In this document: positions 11,029 through 22,956 of the stretch, in pieces
Numbering within the stretch: position 1 is the first letter of the stretch
Layout of the letters: every line of letters begins with the position of its first letter
Assembly (NCBI GenBank): GCA_035048495.1
Contig: CM068545.1
Span: 45,936,450 to 46,000,449, forward strand
Source of the DNA: Euptelea pleiosperma
Lineage: Eukaryota > Streptophyta > Magnoliopsida > Ranunculales > Eupteleaceae
DNA: 64,000 bases
Direction: 5' to 3'
Notes under the pieces: generated by a model
What the model was told of the DNA's origin: nothing
What the model saw: the letters and a program-made list of their open reading frames with translations, nothing else
Database searches by the model: none
Position numbers and translations under genes: made by a program

Positions 11029-13202
11029 TGAAATTACGAGATCCGGTTGTGCAAATGAAACTAGTTATAAGCTTGGGAATGTAACGCACAAACTGAGTCC
11101 AATTAGGGTCATTGACGCACGAATGCGGTAAACCTATTCCGACAGTCCCGAATCTTGTTCCAACACTTCAAATGTGTTGAAACAATTGTAATAGAAGATA
11201 TTGAGTCAAATTACGAAGTCCGATTGCGAAAAAGTAAGTAATTATAGGCTTAGGAATGTAACAAACAAATTGAGTCCAATTAAAGACGTTGACGAACGGA
11301 TGGAGCAAACTTCTTCCGACTGTCCTAAATCTTGTTCCAACACTTCAAATGTGTTGAAATAATAGTAATGGAAGAGTTTGAGTCAAATTACGGGGTCCGG
11401 TTGCGAAAAAGTCACTAGTTATAGGCTTCGGAATGTAACACACAAACTGAGTCCAATTAGCGACATTGACGCAAGGATGGAGCAAAATTGTTTCGACTGT
11501 CTCGAATCTTTTTCAAACACTTCAAATGTGTTGAAACAATAGTAATGGAAGAGTTTGAGTCAAATTACGATATCCGGTTGCACAAAAGTCACTAGTTATA
11601 GGCTTCGGAATGTAACAACCAAACTGAGTCCAATTAGAGTCATTGACGCACGGATGGAACAAACTTGTTTCAACTATCTCGATTCTTGTTCCAACACTTC
11701 AAATGTGTTAAAACAATTATAATAGAAGATATTGAGTCAAATTACGAAGTCCGATTGTGAAAAAGTCAATAACAAACTTGTTCCGATTGTCCCGAATCTT
11801 CTTCCAACACTTCAAATGTGTTGAAACAATTACGATGGAAGAGATTGAGTCAAATTACGAGGTCCGGTTGTGCAAAACTCACTAGTTATAAGCTTTGGAA
11901 TGTGACGCACAAACTGAGTCCAATTAGAGTCATTGATGTACGAATGGGACAAACTTGTTCCGACTGTCCCGAATCTTTTTTCGACAGTTCAAATGTGTTA
12001 AAACAATTGTAATGGAAGATATTGAGTCAAATTACGAGGTCCGGTTGTGCAAAAGTCACTAGTTATAAGCTTGGGAATGTAACGCACAAACTGAGTTCAA
12101 TTAGAGTCATTTTACGCACGAATAGGGTAAACTTGTTCCGACAGTCCCAAATCTTGTTCCAACACATCAAATGCGTTAAAACAATTGTAATAGAAGATAT
12201 TGAGTCAAATTACGGATTCCGATTGCGAAAAAGTAAGTAATTATAGGCTTAGGAATGTAACACACAAATTGAGTCCAATTAAAGACATTGACGAACAGAT
12301 GGAGCAAACTTCTTTCGACTGTCCCAAATCTTGTTCATACACTTCAAATGTGTTGAAACAATAGTAATGGAAGAGTTTGAGTCAAATTACAGGGTCCGGT
12401 TGCGAAAAAGTCACTAGTTATAGGCTTCGGAATGTAACACACAAACTGAGTCCAAATAGAGACATTGACGCACGGATGAAGCAAAATTGTTGCGACTGTC
12501 CCGAATCTTTTTCAAACACTTCAAATGTGTTGAAACAATAGTAATGGAAGAGTTTGAGTCAAATTCCGATGTCCGGTTGCACAAAAGTCACTAGTTATAG
12601 GCTTCGGAATGTAACAACCAAACTGAGTCCAACTAGAGTCATTGACGCACGGATGGAACAAACTTGTTTCAACTATCTCGATTCTTGTTCCAACACTTCA
12701 AATGTGTTAAAACAATTATAATAGAAGATATTGAGTCAAATTACGAAGTCCGGTTGTGAAAAAGTCAATAACAAAGTTGTTCCGATTGTCCCGAATCTTG
12801 TTCCAACACTTCAAATGTGTTGAAACAATTACAATGAAAGAGATTGAGTCAAATTACGAGGTCCGGTTGTGCAAAACTCACTAGTTATATGCTTTGGAAT
12901 GTGACGCACAAACTGAGTCCAATTAGAGTCATTGATGCACGAATGGTACAAACTTGTTCCTATAGTCCCGAATCTTGTTCTAACACTTCAAATGTGTTAA
13001 AACAATTCTAATAGAAGATATTGAGAGAAATTACGAAGTCTGGTTGCGAAAATGTCAGTAATTATAGGCTTAGAAATGTAACACCCAATCTGAGTCCAAT
13101 TAGAGACATTGACGGAGGAATGGAGCAAACTTGTTCCGACTGTCCCGAATCTTTTTTCAACAGTTCAAATGTGTTGAAACAATTGTAATGGAAGATACTA
13201 AG
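11029..13202. repeat. Satellite HOR 5: composite, 2174 bp
   Basis: By signature the monomer order is M1-M2-M3-M11-M12-M13, then a jump to M8-M9-M10-M11-M12-M13-M14. It contains two 113-bp M12 copies (junctions near 11768 and 12770). Eleven full monomers plus two of 113 bp plus one inserted base (TCATTTTACG near 12110) give 2174 bp. It forms part of a 3348-bp tandem duplication. Confidence 0.75.
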
Positions 13203-14376
13203 TCAAATTACGAGATCCGGTTGTGCAAATGAAACTAGTTATAAGCTTGGGAATGTAACGCACAAACTGAGTCCAATTAGGGTCATTGACGCACGAATGC
13301 GGTAAACCTATTCCGACAGTCCCGAATCTTGTTCCAACACTTCAAATGTGTTGAAACAATTGTAATAGAAGATATTGAGTTAAATTACGAAGTCCGATTG
13401 CGAAAAAGTAAGTAATTATAGGCTTAGGAATGTAACAAACAAATTGAGTCCAATTAAAGACGTTGACGAACGGATGGAGCAAACTTCTTCCGACTGTCCT
13501 AAATCTTGTTCCAACACTTCAAATGTGTTGAAATAATAGTAATGGAAGAGTTTGAGTCAAATTACGGGGTCCGGTTGCGAAAAAGTCACTAGTTATAGGC
13601 TTCGGAATGTAACACACAAACTGAGTCCAATTAGCGACATTGACGCAAGGATGGAGCAAAATTGTTTCGACTGTCTCGAATCTTTTTCAAACACTTCAAA
13701 TGTGTTGAAACAATAGTAATGGAAGAGTTTGAGTCAAATTACGATGTCCGGTTGCACAAAAGTCACTAGTTATAGGCTTCGGAATGTAACAACCAAACTG
13801 AGTCCAATTAGAGTCATTGACGCATGGATGGAACAAACTTGTTTCAACTATCCCGATTCTTGTCCAACACTTCAAATGTGTTAAAACAATTATAATAGAA
13901 GATATTGAGTCAAATTATGAAGTCCGGTTGTGAAAAAGTCAATAACAAACTTGTTCCGATTGTCCCGAATCTTGTTCCAAGTCCTCAAATGTGTTGAAAC
14001 AATTACAATGGAAGAGATTGAGTCAAATTACGAGGTCCGGTTGTGCAAAAGTCACTAGTTATAAGCTTTGGAATGTGACGCACAAACTGAGTCCAATTAG
14101 AGTCATTGATGCACGAATGGGACAAACTTGTTCCTATAGTCCCGAATCTTGTTCTAACACTTCAAATGTGTTAAAACAATTCTAATAGAAGATATTGAGT
14201 GAAATTACGAAGTCTGGTTGCGAAAAAGTCATTAATTATAGGCTTAGGAATGTAACACCCAATCTGAGTCCAATTAGAGACATTGACGAACGAATGGAGC
14301 AAACTTGTTCCGACTGTCCCGAATCTTTTTTCAACAGTTCAAATGTGTTGAAATAATTGTAATGGAAGATACTAAG
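13203..14376. repeat. Satellite HOR 6: short 7-mer, 1174 bp
   Basis: Order M1-M2-M3-M11-M12-M13-M14, that is, a canonical HOR that skipped M4-M10. Six full monomers plus a 112-bp M12 copy (with the CTTGTCCAAC single-base loss near 13861) give 1174 bp. Confidence 0.78.
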
Positions 14377-16550
14377 TCAAATTACGAGATCCGGTTGTGC
14401 AAATGAAACTAGTTATAAGCTTGGGAATGTAACGCACAAACTGAGTCCAATTAGGGTCATTGACGCACGAATGCGGTAAACCTATTCCGACAGTCCCGAA
14501 TCTTGTTCCAACACTTCAAATGTGTTGAAACAATTGTAATAGAAGATATTGAGTCAAATTACGAAGTCCGATTGCGAAAAAGTAAGTAATTATAGGCTTA
14601 GGAATGTAACAAACAAATTGAGTCCAATTAAAGACGTTGACGAACGGATGGAGCAAACTTCTTCCGACTGTCCTAAATCTTGTTCCAACACTTCAAATGT
14701 GTTGAAATAATAGTAATGGAAGAGTTTGAGTCAAATTACGGGGTCCGGTTGCGAAAAAGTCACTAGTTATAGGCTTCGGAATGTAACACACAAACTGAGT
14801 CCAATTAGCGACATTGACGCAAGGATGGAGCAAAATTGTTTCGACTGTCTCGAATCTTTTTCAAACACTTCAAATGTGTTGAAACAATAGTAATGGAAGA
14901 GTTTGAGTCAAATTACGATATCCGGTTGCACAAAAGTCACTAGTTATAGGCTTCGGAATGTAACAACCAAACTGAGTCCAATTAGAGTCATTGACGCACG
15001 GATGGAACAAACTTGTTTCAACTATCTCGATTCTTGTTCCAACACTTCAAATGTGTTAAAACAATTATAATAGAAGATATTGAGTCAAATTACGAAGTCC
15101 GATTGTGAAAAAGTCAATAACAAACTTGTTCCGATTGTCCCGAATCTTCTTCCAACACTTCAAATGTGTTGAAACAATTACGATGGAAGAGATTGAGTCA
15201 AATTACGAGGTCCGGTTGTGCAAAACTCACTAGTTATAAGCTTTGGAATGTGACGCACAAACTGAGTCCAATTAGAGTCATTGATGCACGAATGGGACAA
15301 ACTTGTTCCGACTGTCCCGAATCTTTTTTCGACAGTTCAAATGTGTTAAAACAATTGTAATGGAAGATATTGAGTCAAATTACGAGGTCCGGTTGTGCAA
15401 AAGTCACTAGTTATAAGCTTGGGAATGTAACGCACAAACTGAGTCCAATTGGAGTCATTTTACGCACGAATGGGGTAAACTTGTTCCGACAGTCCCGAAT
15501 CTTGTTCCAACACATCAAATGCGTTAAAACAATTGTAATAGAAGATATTGAGTCAAATTACGGATTCCGATTGCGAAAAAGTAAGTAATTATAGGCTTAG
15601 GAATGTAACACACAAATTGAGTCCAATTAAAGACATTGACGAACAGATGGAGCAAACTTCTTTCGACTGTCCCAAATCTTGTTCATACTTTTCAAATGTG
15701 TTGAAACAATAGTAATGGACGAGTTTGAGTCAAATTACAGGGTCCGGTTGCGAAAAAGTCACTAGTTATAGGCTTCGGAATGTAACACACAAACTGAGTC
15801 CAAATAGAGACATTGACGCACGGATGGAGCAAAATTGTTGCGACTGTCCCGAATCTTTTTCAAACACTTCAAATGTGTTGAAACAATAGTAATGGAAGAG
15901 TTTGAGTCAAATTCCGATGTCCGGTTGCACAAAAGTCACTAGTTATAGGCTTCGGAATGTAACAACCAAACTGAGTCCAACTAGAGTCATTGACGCACGG
16001 ATGGAACAAACTTGTTTCAACTATCTCGATTCTTGTTCCAACACTTCAAATGTGTTAAAACAATTATAATAGAAGATATTGAGTCAAATTACGAAGTCCG
16101 GTTGTGAAAAAGTCAATAACAAAGTTGTTCCGATTGTCCCGAATCTTGTTCCAACACTTCAAATGTGTTGAAACAATTACAATGAAAGAGATTGAGTCAA
16201 ATTACGAGGTCCGGTTGTGCAAAACTCACTAGTTATATGCTTTGGAATGTGACGCACAAACTGAGTCCAATTAGAGTCATTGATGCACGAATGGTACAAA
16301 CTTGTTCCTATAGTCCCGAATCTTGTTCTAACACTTCAAATGTGTTAAAACAATTCTAATAGAAGATATTGAGAGAAATTACGAAGTCTGGTTGCGAAAA
16401 TGTCAGTAATTATAGGCTTAGAAATGTAACACCCAATCTGAGTCCAATTAGAGACATTGACGGAGGAATGGAGCAAACTTGTTCCGACTGTCCCGAATCT
16501 TTTTTCAACAGTTCAAATGTGTTGAAACAATTGTAATGGAAGATACTAAG
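14377..16550. repeat. Satellite HOR 7: duplicate of HOR 5, 2174 bp
   Basis: Same length and monomer order as HOR 5, 3348 bp downstream, with only scattered substitutions (for example CATACTTTTC near 15686 against CATACACTTC). It carries the same inserted T in TCATTTTACG and the same two truncated M12 copies. Confidence 0.78.
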
Positions 16551-19140
16551 TCAAATTACGAGATCCGGTTGTGCAAATGAAACTAGTTATAAGCTTGGGA
16601 ATGTAACGCACAAACTGAGTCCAATTAGGGTCATTGACGCACGAATGCGGTAAACCTGTTCCGACAGTCCCCAATCTTGTTCCAACACTTCAAATGTGTT
16701 GAAACAATTGTAATAGAAGATATTGAGTTAAATTACGAAGTCCGATTGCGAAAAAGTAAGTAATTATAGGCTTAGGAATGTAACAAACAAATTGAGTCCA
16801 ATTAAAGACGTTGACGAACGGATGGAGCAAACTTCTTCCGACTGTCCTAAATCTTGTTCCAACACTTCAAATGTGTTGAAATAATAGTAATGGAAGAGTT
16901 TGAGTCAAATTACGGGGTCCGGTTGCGAAAAAGTCACTAGTTATAGGCTTCGGAATGTAACACACAAACTCAGTCCAATTAGCGACATTGACGCACGGAT
17001 GGAGCAAAATTGTTTCGACTGTCCCGAATCTTTTTCAAACACTGCAAATGTGTTGAAACATTAGTAATAGAAGAGTTTGAGTCAAATTACGAGGTCCGGT
17101 TGCACAAAAGTCACTAGTTATAGGCTTCGGAATGTAACACACAAACTGAGTCCAATTAGCGACATTGACGCACGGATGGAGCAAAATTTTTTCGACTGTC
17201 TCGAATCCTTTTCAAACACTGCAAATGTGTTGAAACATTAGTAATAGAAGAGTTTGAGTCAAATTACGAGGTCCGGTTGCACAAAAGTCACTAGTTATAG
17301 GCTTTGGAATATAACAAACAAACTGAGTCCAATTAGAGACATTGACGCACGGATGGAGCAAACTTGTTTCGATTGTCCCGAATCTTGTTCCAAGACTTTA
17401 AATGTGTTGAAACAATTGCAATGGAACAGATTGAGTCAAATTACGAGATCCGGTTGCGAAAAAGTCACTTGTAATAAGCTTAGGAGTGTAACGCACAAAC
17501 TGAGTCCAATTATAGTCATTGACGCACGAACGGAGCAAACTTGTTCCGACTGTCCCGAATCTTGTTCCAAGTCTTCAAATGTGTTAAAACAATTGTAATA
17601 GAAGATATTGAGTCAAATTACGAGGTCCGGTTGTGAAAAAGTCACTAGTTATAAGCTAAGGAACGTAACGCACAAACTGAGTCCAATTAGAGTCATTGAC
17701 GCACGAATGGGGCAAACTTGTTCCGACAGTCCCGAATCTCATTCAACACTTCAAATGTGTTAAAACAATTGTAATACAAGATATTGAGCCAAAATACGAA
17801 GTCCGGATACGAAAAAGTCAGTAATTATAGGCTTAGGAATGTAACACCCAAACTGAGTCCAATTAGAGACATTGACGAACGAATGGAGCAAACTTGTTCC
17901 GACTGTCCCGAATCTTTTTTCAACAGTTCAAATGTGTTAAAACAATTGTAATGGAAGATATTGAGTCAAATTACGAGGTCCGGTTGTGCAAAAGTCACTA
18001 GTTATAAGCTTGGGAATGTAACGCACAAACTGAGTCCAATTGGAGTCATTTACGCACGAATGGGGTAAACTTGTTCCGACAGTCCCGAATCTTGTTCCAA
18101 CACATCAAATGCGTTAAAACAATTGTAATAGAAGATATTGAGTCAAATTACGGATTCCGATTGCGAAAAAGTAAGTAATTATAGGCTTAGGAATGTAACA
18201 CACAAATTGAGTCCAATTAGAGACATTGACGAACGGATGGAGCAAACTTCTTTCGACTGTCCCAAATCTTGTTAATACACTTCAAATGTGTTGAAACAAT
18301 AGTAATGGAAGAGTTTGAGTCAAATTACAGGGTCCGGTTGCGAAAAAGTCACTAGTTATAGGCTTCGGAATGTAACACACAAACTGAGTCCAAATAGAGA
18401 CATTGACGCACGGATGGAGCAAAATTGTTGCGACTGTCCCGAATCTTTTTCAAACACTTCAAATGTGTTGAAACAATAGTAATGGAAGAGTTTGAGTCAA
18501 ATTACGATGTCCGGTTGCACAAAAGTCACTAGTTATAGGCTTCAGAATGTAACAACCAAGCTGAGTCAAATTAGAGTCATTGACGCACGGATGGAACAAA
18601 CTTGTTTCAACTATCCCGATTCTTGTTCCAACACTTCAAATGTGTTAAAACAATTATAATAGAAGATATTGAGTCAAATTACGAAGTCCGGTTGTGAAAA
18701 AGTCAATAACAAACTTGTTCCGATTGTCCCGAATCTTGTTCCAACACTTCAAATGTGTTGAAACAATTACAATGGAAGAGATTGAGTCAAATTACGAGGT
18801 CCGGTTGTGCAAAACTCACTAGTTATAAGCTTTGGAATGTGACGCACAAACTGAGTCCAATTAGAGTCATTGATGCACGAATGGGACAAACTTGTTCCTG
18901 TAGTCCCGAATCTTGTTCTAACACTTCAAATGTGTTAAAAAAATTCTAATAGAAGATATTGAGTGAAATTACGAAGTCTGGTTGCGAAAAAGTCAGTAAT
19001 TATAGGATTAGGAATGTAACACCCAATCCGAGTCCAATTAGAGACATTGACGAACGAATGGAGCAAACTTGTTCCGACTGTCCCGAATCTTTTTTCAACA
19101 GTTCAAATGTGTTGAAACAATTGTAATGGAAGATACTAAG
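16551..19140. repeat. Satellite HOR 8: 15-mer left of the first LTR, 2590 bp
   Basis: Canonical M1-M14 with one extra monomer of mixed M4/M3 type (about 17080-17258), so 2413+177=2590. The 3' part, from about 18.5 kb, carries variants typical of the LTR-containing units (GCTTCAGAATG, CCTGTAGTCCC, TAGGATTAGG), so the amplified domain begins inside this HOR. It ends with CTAAG (19136-19140), the left target-site copy of LTR 1. Confidence 0.82.
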
Positions 19141-19826
19141 TGTAATACCCCGAACTTTCGTTCTAGGGTATTATGGTAAATTCACCTAATAATGAAAACC
19201 CGAAACTTTTTCAAACTCTTATTATTATTTTTATTGTTTAATATCATGTATGAGTATGTATGTTTAATTTGGTTTTATTCTGACAACTTTGAAAAACTTG
19301 CTATTTTTGAAACTCGCTCTTTAGGGCTAAATTCTTGCTAAAAATAATGAACCATAACTTGCAGGGGATTTTTTCTTTCCCCAGCTAACATTCCAGAATT
19401 TTTATAAAAAAAATTATTTTGTGGGCCCGAGACACAAAAAAATATTCCTATTTTATCTTTACCAACTTACTTGTGAAATTTGAAACCTTTCTTGAGACAT
19501 GAAAACCCTAGCGGGAGATTTTGACAAAAATAGTATTTTTATAATTTTTGAACTTCATACCATTCGCATATTTTTCAAAAATAATATTTAATTATATTTT
19601 ATTTATTTAATAGGAGCGTGGGACCCGCAAATCACTTTCGGGTCATTCCAATGTCATTTAACATTTTTTTAGGGTTTTGAACGTTTTTATGATTTGCGTG
19701 TGTGACATGTGTCAATACCTTATTATATGGACTTTTAAATTATATAATATAGTTTGATTGAATTAATTTATAATTATTTGTCTTATGATTGTTGGGTGGG
19801 GCCGTATGGCCAATCTAGAAGCCTTT

Positions 19827-20010
19827 TGGGCTTAATAATATTCTTAAATGAAGCCTATTGATGTATATGGGCCTTGGGCCCATTCTTAACCCATTAATAG
19901 TGTAAAATATAAGTTTTTGAGGGTTGAAAAAGTCATCTCTTTACTAGTTACGAATTTCAACAAAATAGAAACCCTAATCCTTCCCTAAACCTATTTATTA
20001 AAAACCCTAA
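19827..20010 (+). promoter_or_regulatory. Putative LTR promoter: site II motifs, telo-boxes and TATA-like stretch
   Basis: TGGGCT at 19827-19832 and TGGGCC at 19868-19873 and 19875-19880 (the last also reads TGGGCC on the minus strand, 19877-19882) match the TCP-bound site II class TGGGCY. Two perfect plant telo-boxes AAACCCTAA lie at 19969-19977 and 20002-20010, either side of a TATA-like TATTTATTA (19992-20000). Site II plus telo-box pairs are known from promoters of plant ribosomal-protein and cell-cycle genes. Equivalent blocks lie at +6587, +13174, +19761 and +26348. Promoter activity is inferred. Confidence 0.5.
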
Positions 20011-20211
20011 AGTTTTAGAACCTTTCACAACCCAACTCCATTGAAGAATAGAGCTAGCTCCATTAAACCTTCATTCGGGGACCGATCGCACTCGAGCAAG
20101 AAGGGAGAATTGACGGGGACTCCGATTTAAAGAACATACTCCGAGGAGAGGACGATCCGACGACTTTTAAATTTGAAGAAACTTTTGATTTTCATTAAAG
20201 TTCAAGAAACC

Positions 20212-20226
20212 TTGAGGTAAGTGCGC
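20212..20226 (+). promoter_or_regulatory. Putative 5' splice donor in the LTR (GAG/GTAAGTG)
   Basis: A near-ideal plant 5' splice site, exon end 20216 and intron start 20217, lies about 210 bp after the TATA-like stretch and before about 2 kb of AT-rich sequence, as expected of a leader intron. Candidate acceptors are CCTGCAG ending at 22301 and ATTTTCAG ending at 22538. The same site recurs in the other four copies. No transcript evidence is visible. Confidence 0.4.
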
Positions 20227-20439
20227 TTGATCCATCCTATATTTGTTTTTCTTCAAGATTTGTTTTTCTTTCATTAGATAATAGTTGATACTCATTATAA
20301 ATTAATTTTAATAATATTTACTTTATTCTTATTGGGTTGATCTTTGTTTTGGGCCACCATGATGGGTTTGGCCATGGTCTATTTTGTACTTATAACGGAT
20401 GACTATGTTCTTATCATTTTTGTTATACTTTTATGATTT

Positions 20440-21530
20440 AAATATTTTTATATTATTTTTTTCTAAATACCTCTTTAAATCTATTTTCCAAAACCGTTTA
20501 GTTTGTATTTTTCTGATTTTTATTGATTAAGTTATGATTTTTCTAAGTTGTATGACTTTACCAAAAACCCAGAATTTTAGATTTTACACCGTCCGATTCA
20601 CTTGGGATTTTGATCTATATTTTTAACCTAAATATTTTTCTAATTATTTTTCATGGATACCTCTATCAATCTAGTTTCTAGAACCTTTGAGTTTATATTT
20701 TTCTGATTTGTATTGATTAAGTTATGATTTTTCAAACGTGCTGGAAGTTTTTGTAAAGTACAGAATTTTAGATTTTACACGGTCCACTTTACCTGAGATT
20801 TCGATCTATATTTTTAATCTAAATATTTTTCTAATTATTTTTAACAGATACCTCTATCAATCTAGTTTCTATAACCTTTGAGTTTATATTTTTCTCATTT
20901 GTATTGATTAAGTTATGATTTTTCAAACATACTGGACTTTTCTGTAAAACCCAGAATTTCAAATTTTACATGGTCCATTTTACTTGAGATTTTGATCTAT
21001 ATTTTTAAAATAAATATTTTTCTAATTATTTTTCACAGATACCTCTATCAATCTAGTTTCTAGAACCTTTGAGTTTATATTTTTCTGATCTGTATTGATT
21101 AAGTTATGATTTTGCAAACATGTTGGACTTTTCTGTAAAACCCAGAATTTTAGATTTTACACGGTCTACTTCACTTGGGATTTCCATCTATATTTTTGAT
21201 CTAAATATTTTTTTATTTATTTTTCATAGATACTTATATGAATTTAGTTTTCAAATTAATTGAGTTTGTATTTTTCTAATAATTATTTATTTAGTTATAA
21301 CTTTTACAATGTGCGGGACTTTTCTGTATCCCAGATTCTGTCCGGCCCAGTTAATTAAGAGTTTTGACCTATATTTTGAATCTGAATATTTTTTATTTAT
21401 TTTTTTCTAAAACCTCTGTAAATCTAATTTTTAAATCCATTGAGTTTATATTTTTTTAATTCATATTTATTTAGTTATGATTTTTATAATGTAGTACATT
21501 TTTTGTAAAAAAACCTATTAATTGTTCGTG
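20440..21530 (+). repeat. Six-copy AT-rich tandem repeat of about 190 bp inside the LTR
   Basis: The AAATATTT-type start recurs at 20440, 20630, 20821, 21012, 21203 and (GAATATTT) 21384, spacings 190, 191, 191, 191 and 181. Each unit carries the same order of landmarks: ATACCTCT.T.AATCTA, GAGTTTATATTTTTCTGAT, TTAAGTTATGATTTT, a GACTTT..TGTA stretch and AGATTTTACAC.GTCCA. Outer units are the most diverged. The block is repeated in LTR copies 2-5 at the 6587-bp offsets. Confidence 0.8.
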
Positions 21531-21583
21531 GTTCGGTCATGATTATTAACTATTTAGGTTTTAACCTTGTTGTTTGACTAAAC

Positions 21584-22035
21584 CCTAGATGGTTTGACCT
21601 ATACTTGTATGCATGGAGATCCCACCCATGTGTCTTGGATCTCTCATAGGGTTCGGCCAAGTGTCTTGGATCCTTCTTTAGGGTTCGACATTGTGTCATG
21701 GATCCCTCATAAAGTTCGGCCATGGCGTGTTGGATTCTCTTGCGATTTTCACTTATATTATTCATCGATGTTGATTGTGATATTTGGTCATGTCTTATTG
21801 ACTATTATACCTAGATGGTTCGACCTATACTTGTATGCATGGGGATCCCACCCATGTGTCTTGGATCCCTCATAGGGTTCGGCCAAGTGTCTTGGATCCC
21901 TCTTTAGGGTTCGACCTTGTGTCATGGATCCCTTATAGGGTTCGGCAATGGTGTGTTGGATTGTCTCGTGATTTCTACTTATATTGTTCATCCGTGTTGA
22001 TCGCGACCTTCGGTGATTGTTACATGTTATTCATG
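21584..22035 (+). repeat. 226-bp tandem duplication inside the LTR, built of about 31-bp subrepeats
   Basis: Copy a (21584-21809) and copy b (21810-22035) both begin CCTAGATGGTT.GACCTATA and stay in register at 226 bp. Inside each, a unit of about 31-33 bp (GTGTCTTGGATCCCTC, TAGGGTTCGGCCA) is repeated about three times, giving a cluster of GGATCC (BamHI) sites. The open frames here exist on both strands because of this internal repetition and are not genes. Present in all five LTR copies. Confidence 0.8.
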
Positions 22036-22956
22036 GTTAACCCTAATTCGTTCCCATATTATTACTCTTAATGATCATTGGTTCATTTTATATTTTTATT
22101 TAAATGTTAAATACATGTGTGCTTATGTCATGTAACCCTAGTACATCTTGTTGTCATACCATGATCATCACGTCATTTCATATAAGGGGTGAATAAGGGA
22201 ATGGGGTTGAAGTATATTATATACGTTTATATTGGTTTTATCAATTAATCAGGGTTCGGTACCCTAGGGTGAAAGGCCCCAGACGTTATTATATCCTGCA
22301 GATGGGTCGATGAGGCCGCTCCCAGTGCGGGAAGGAGATGGAGACCCTATGTGGTTATGGGTACTAGTTGCATTGGCATCCCTTACTCATCTGCATTCAT
22401 CCTCATATTCATGCCATCCTTATTATACGATTGAGATGCATACCTTGATTAAAAAACTTGTATAGTATGATATCATACCATGCACACTGTTGTATTACTA
22501 GGCCTCGGCTCACGGTGCTACACCGATACCATTTTCAGATTTTGAGGAGCCAGGTACGTGAGATGATTTTGAGACGAAAGACTCCGGTGCATTCGAGGAG
22601 ATCGACGATGATTTGGGAGTCGATCCCACACTTTAGAAAGTTGTATTTGATTATTTTATAACATTATTTATTTATTTTCACGGGCATGTAAACCTTTGAT
22701 TGAGAGCATGTTCTCACTTCCATCTCTCCACATTTAGTTGATTGATTAAATTATTTGAATTATGAATTATTTGAATTATTTGTTTCCTACATCTAGACTC
22801 TTTTTTAATACTTAGTGGGTTTTCGAATGAACCTTAGTAGTCTAATTGACCTAATTGGACCACTAGGGGACATTCATGGATCACCTCTGGGTTCGGGTAC
22901 GGGTCGATCCACGGATTTTTGGGTCGTTTCTGGGTATCCGGATTCGGGGCGTGACA

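Larger units (their letters stand above)
10330..17025. repeat. 3348-bp tandem duplication inside the left arm (two copies)
   Basis: Copy 1 is about 10330-13677 and copy 2 about 13678-17025. Markers recur at exactly +3348: the GCATGG variant, the CTTGTCCAAC single-base deletion, the M3-to-M11 jump, the inserted T in TCATTTTACG, and the M13-to-M8 jump. Each copy holds 17 full monomers and three truncated ones (3009+1+113+113+112=3348). Boundaries are approximate, set where matching markers stop. Confidence 0.78.
19141..22956 (+). mobile_element. Solo LTR, copy 1 (Ty3/gypsy-like, 3816 bp)
   Basis: A single long terminal repeat with no internal domain, primer-binding site or gag-pol. It starts TGTAATACCCCG and ends GGGGCGTGACA, so it has TG...CA ends with imperfect inverted complementarity (9 of 12). 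It is flanked by the 5-bp direct repeat CTAAG (19136-19140 and 22957-22961). The uninterrupted site ATACTAAGTCAAATTAC occurs once per plain HOR. This fits a retrotransposon insertion followed by LTR-LTR recombination. Sub-regions: promoter-like about 19827-20010, splice donor 20216/20217, six-copy AT-rich repeat 20440-21530, 226-bp duplication 21584-22035. It differs from copies 2-5 at about nine bases I noticed (for example 20168, 22192 and 22552). Superfamily is a guess from length and terminal sequence, possibly a chromovirus such as Tekay/Del. Confidence 0.88.

Noticed and set aside
397..19140. CRISPR array
   Set aside because: The repeat is 177 bp with no unique spacers and no cas genes, and the context is a plant genome.
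19969..20010. Interstitial telomere repeat (AAACCCTAA copies)
   Set aside because: Only two separated copies plus a partial CCCTAAACC, placed around a TATA-like stretch. This fits promoter telo-boxes better than a telomere remnant.
21550..22071. Overlapping open frames on both strands in the LTR (67 to 93 codons), repeated every 6587 bp
   Set aside because: They fall in the 226-bp/31-bp GC-richer tandem repeat. Both strands are open because of that repetition, and no protein family is recognisable.
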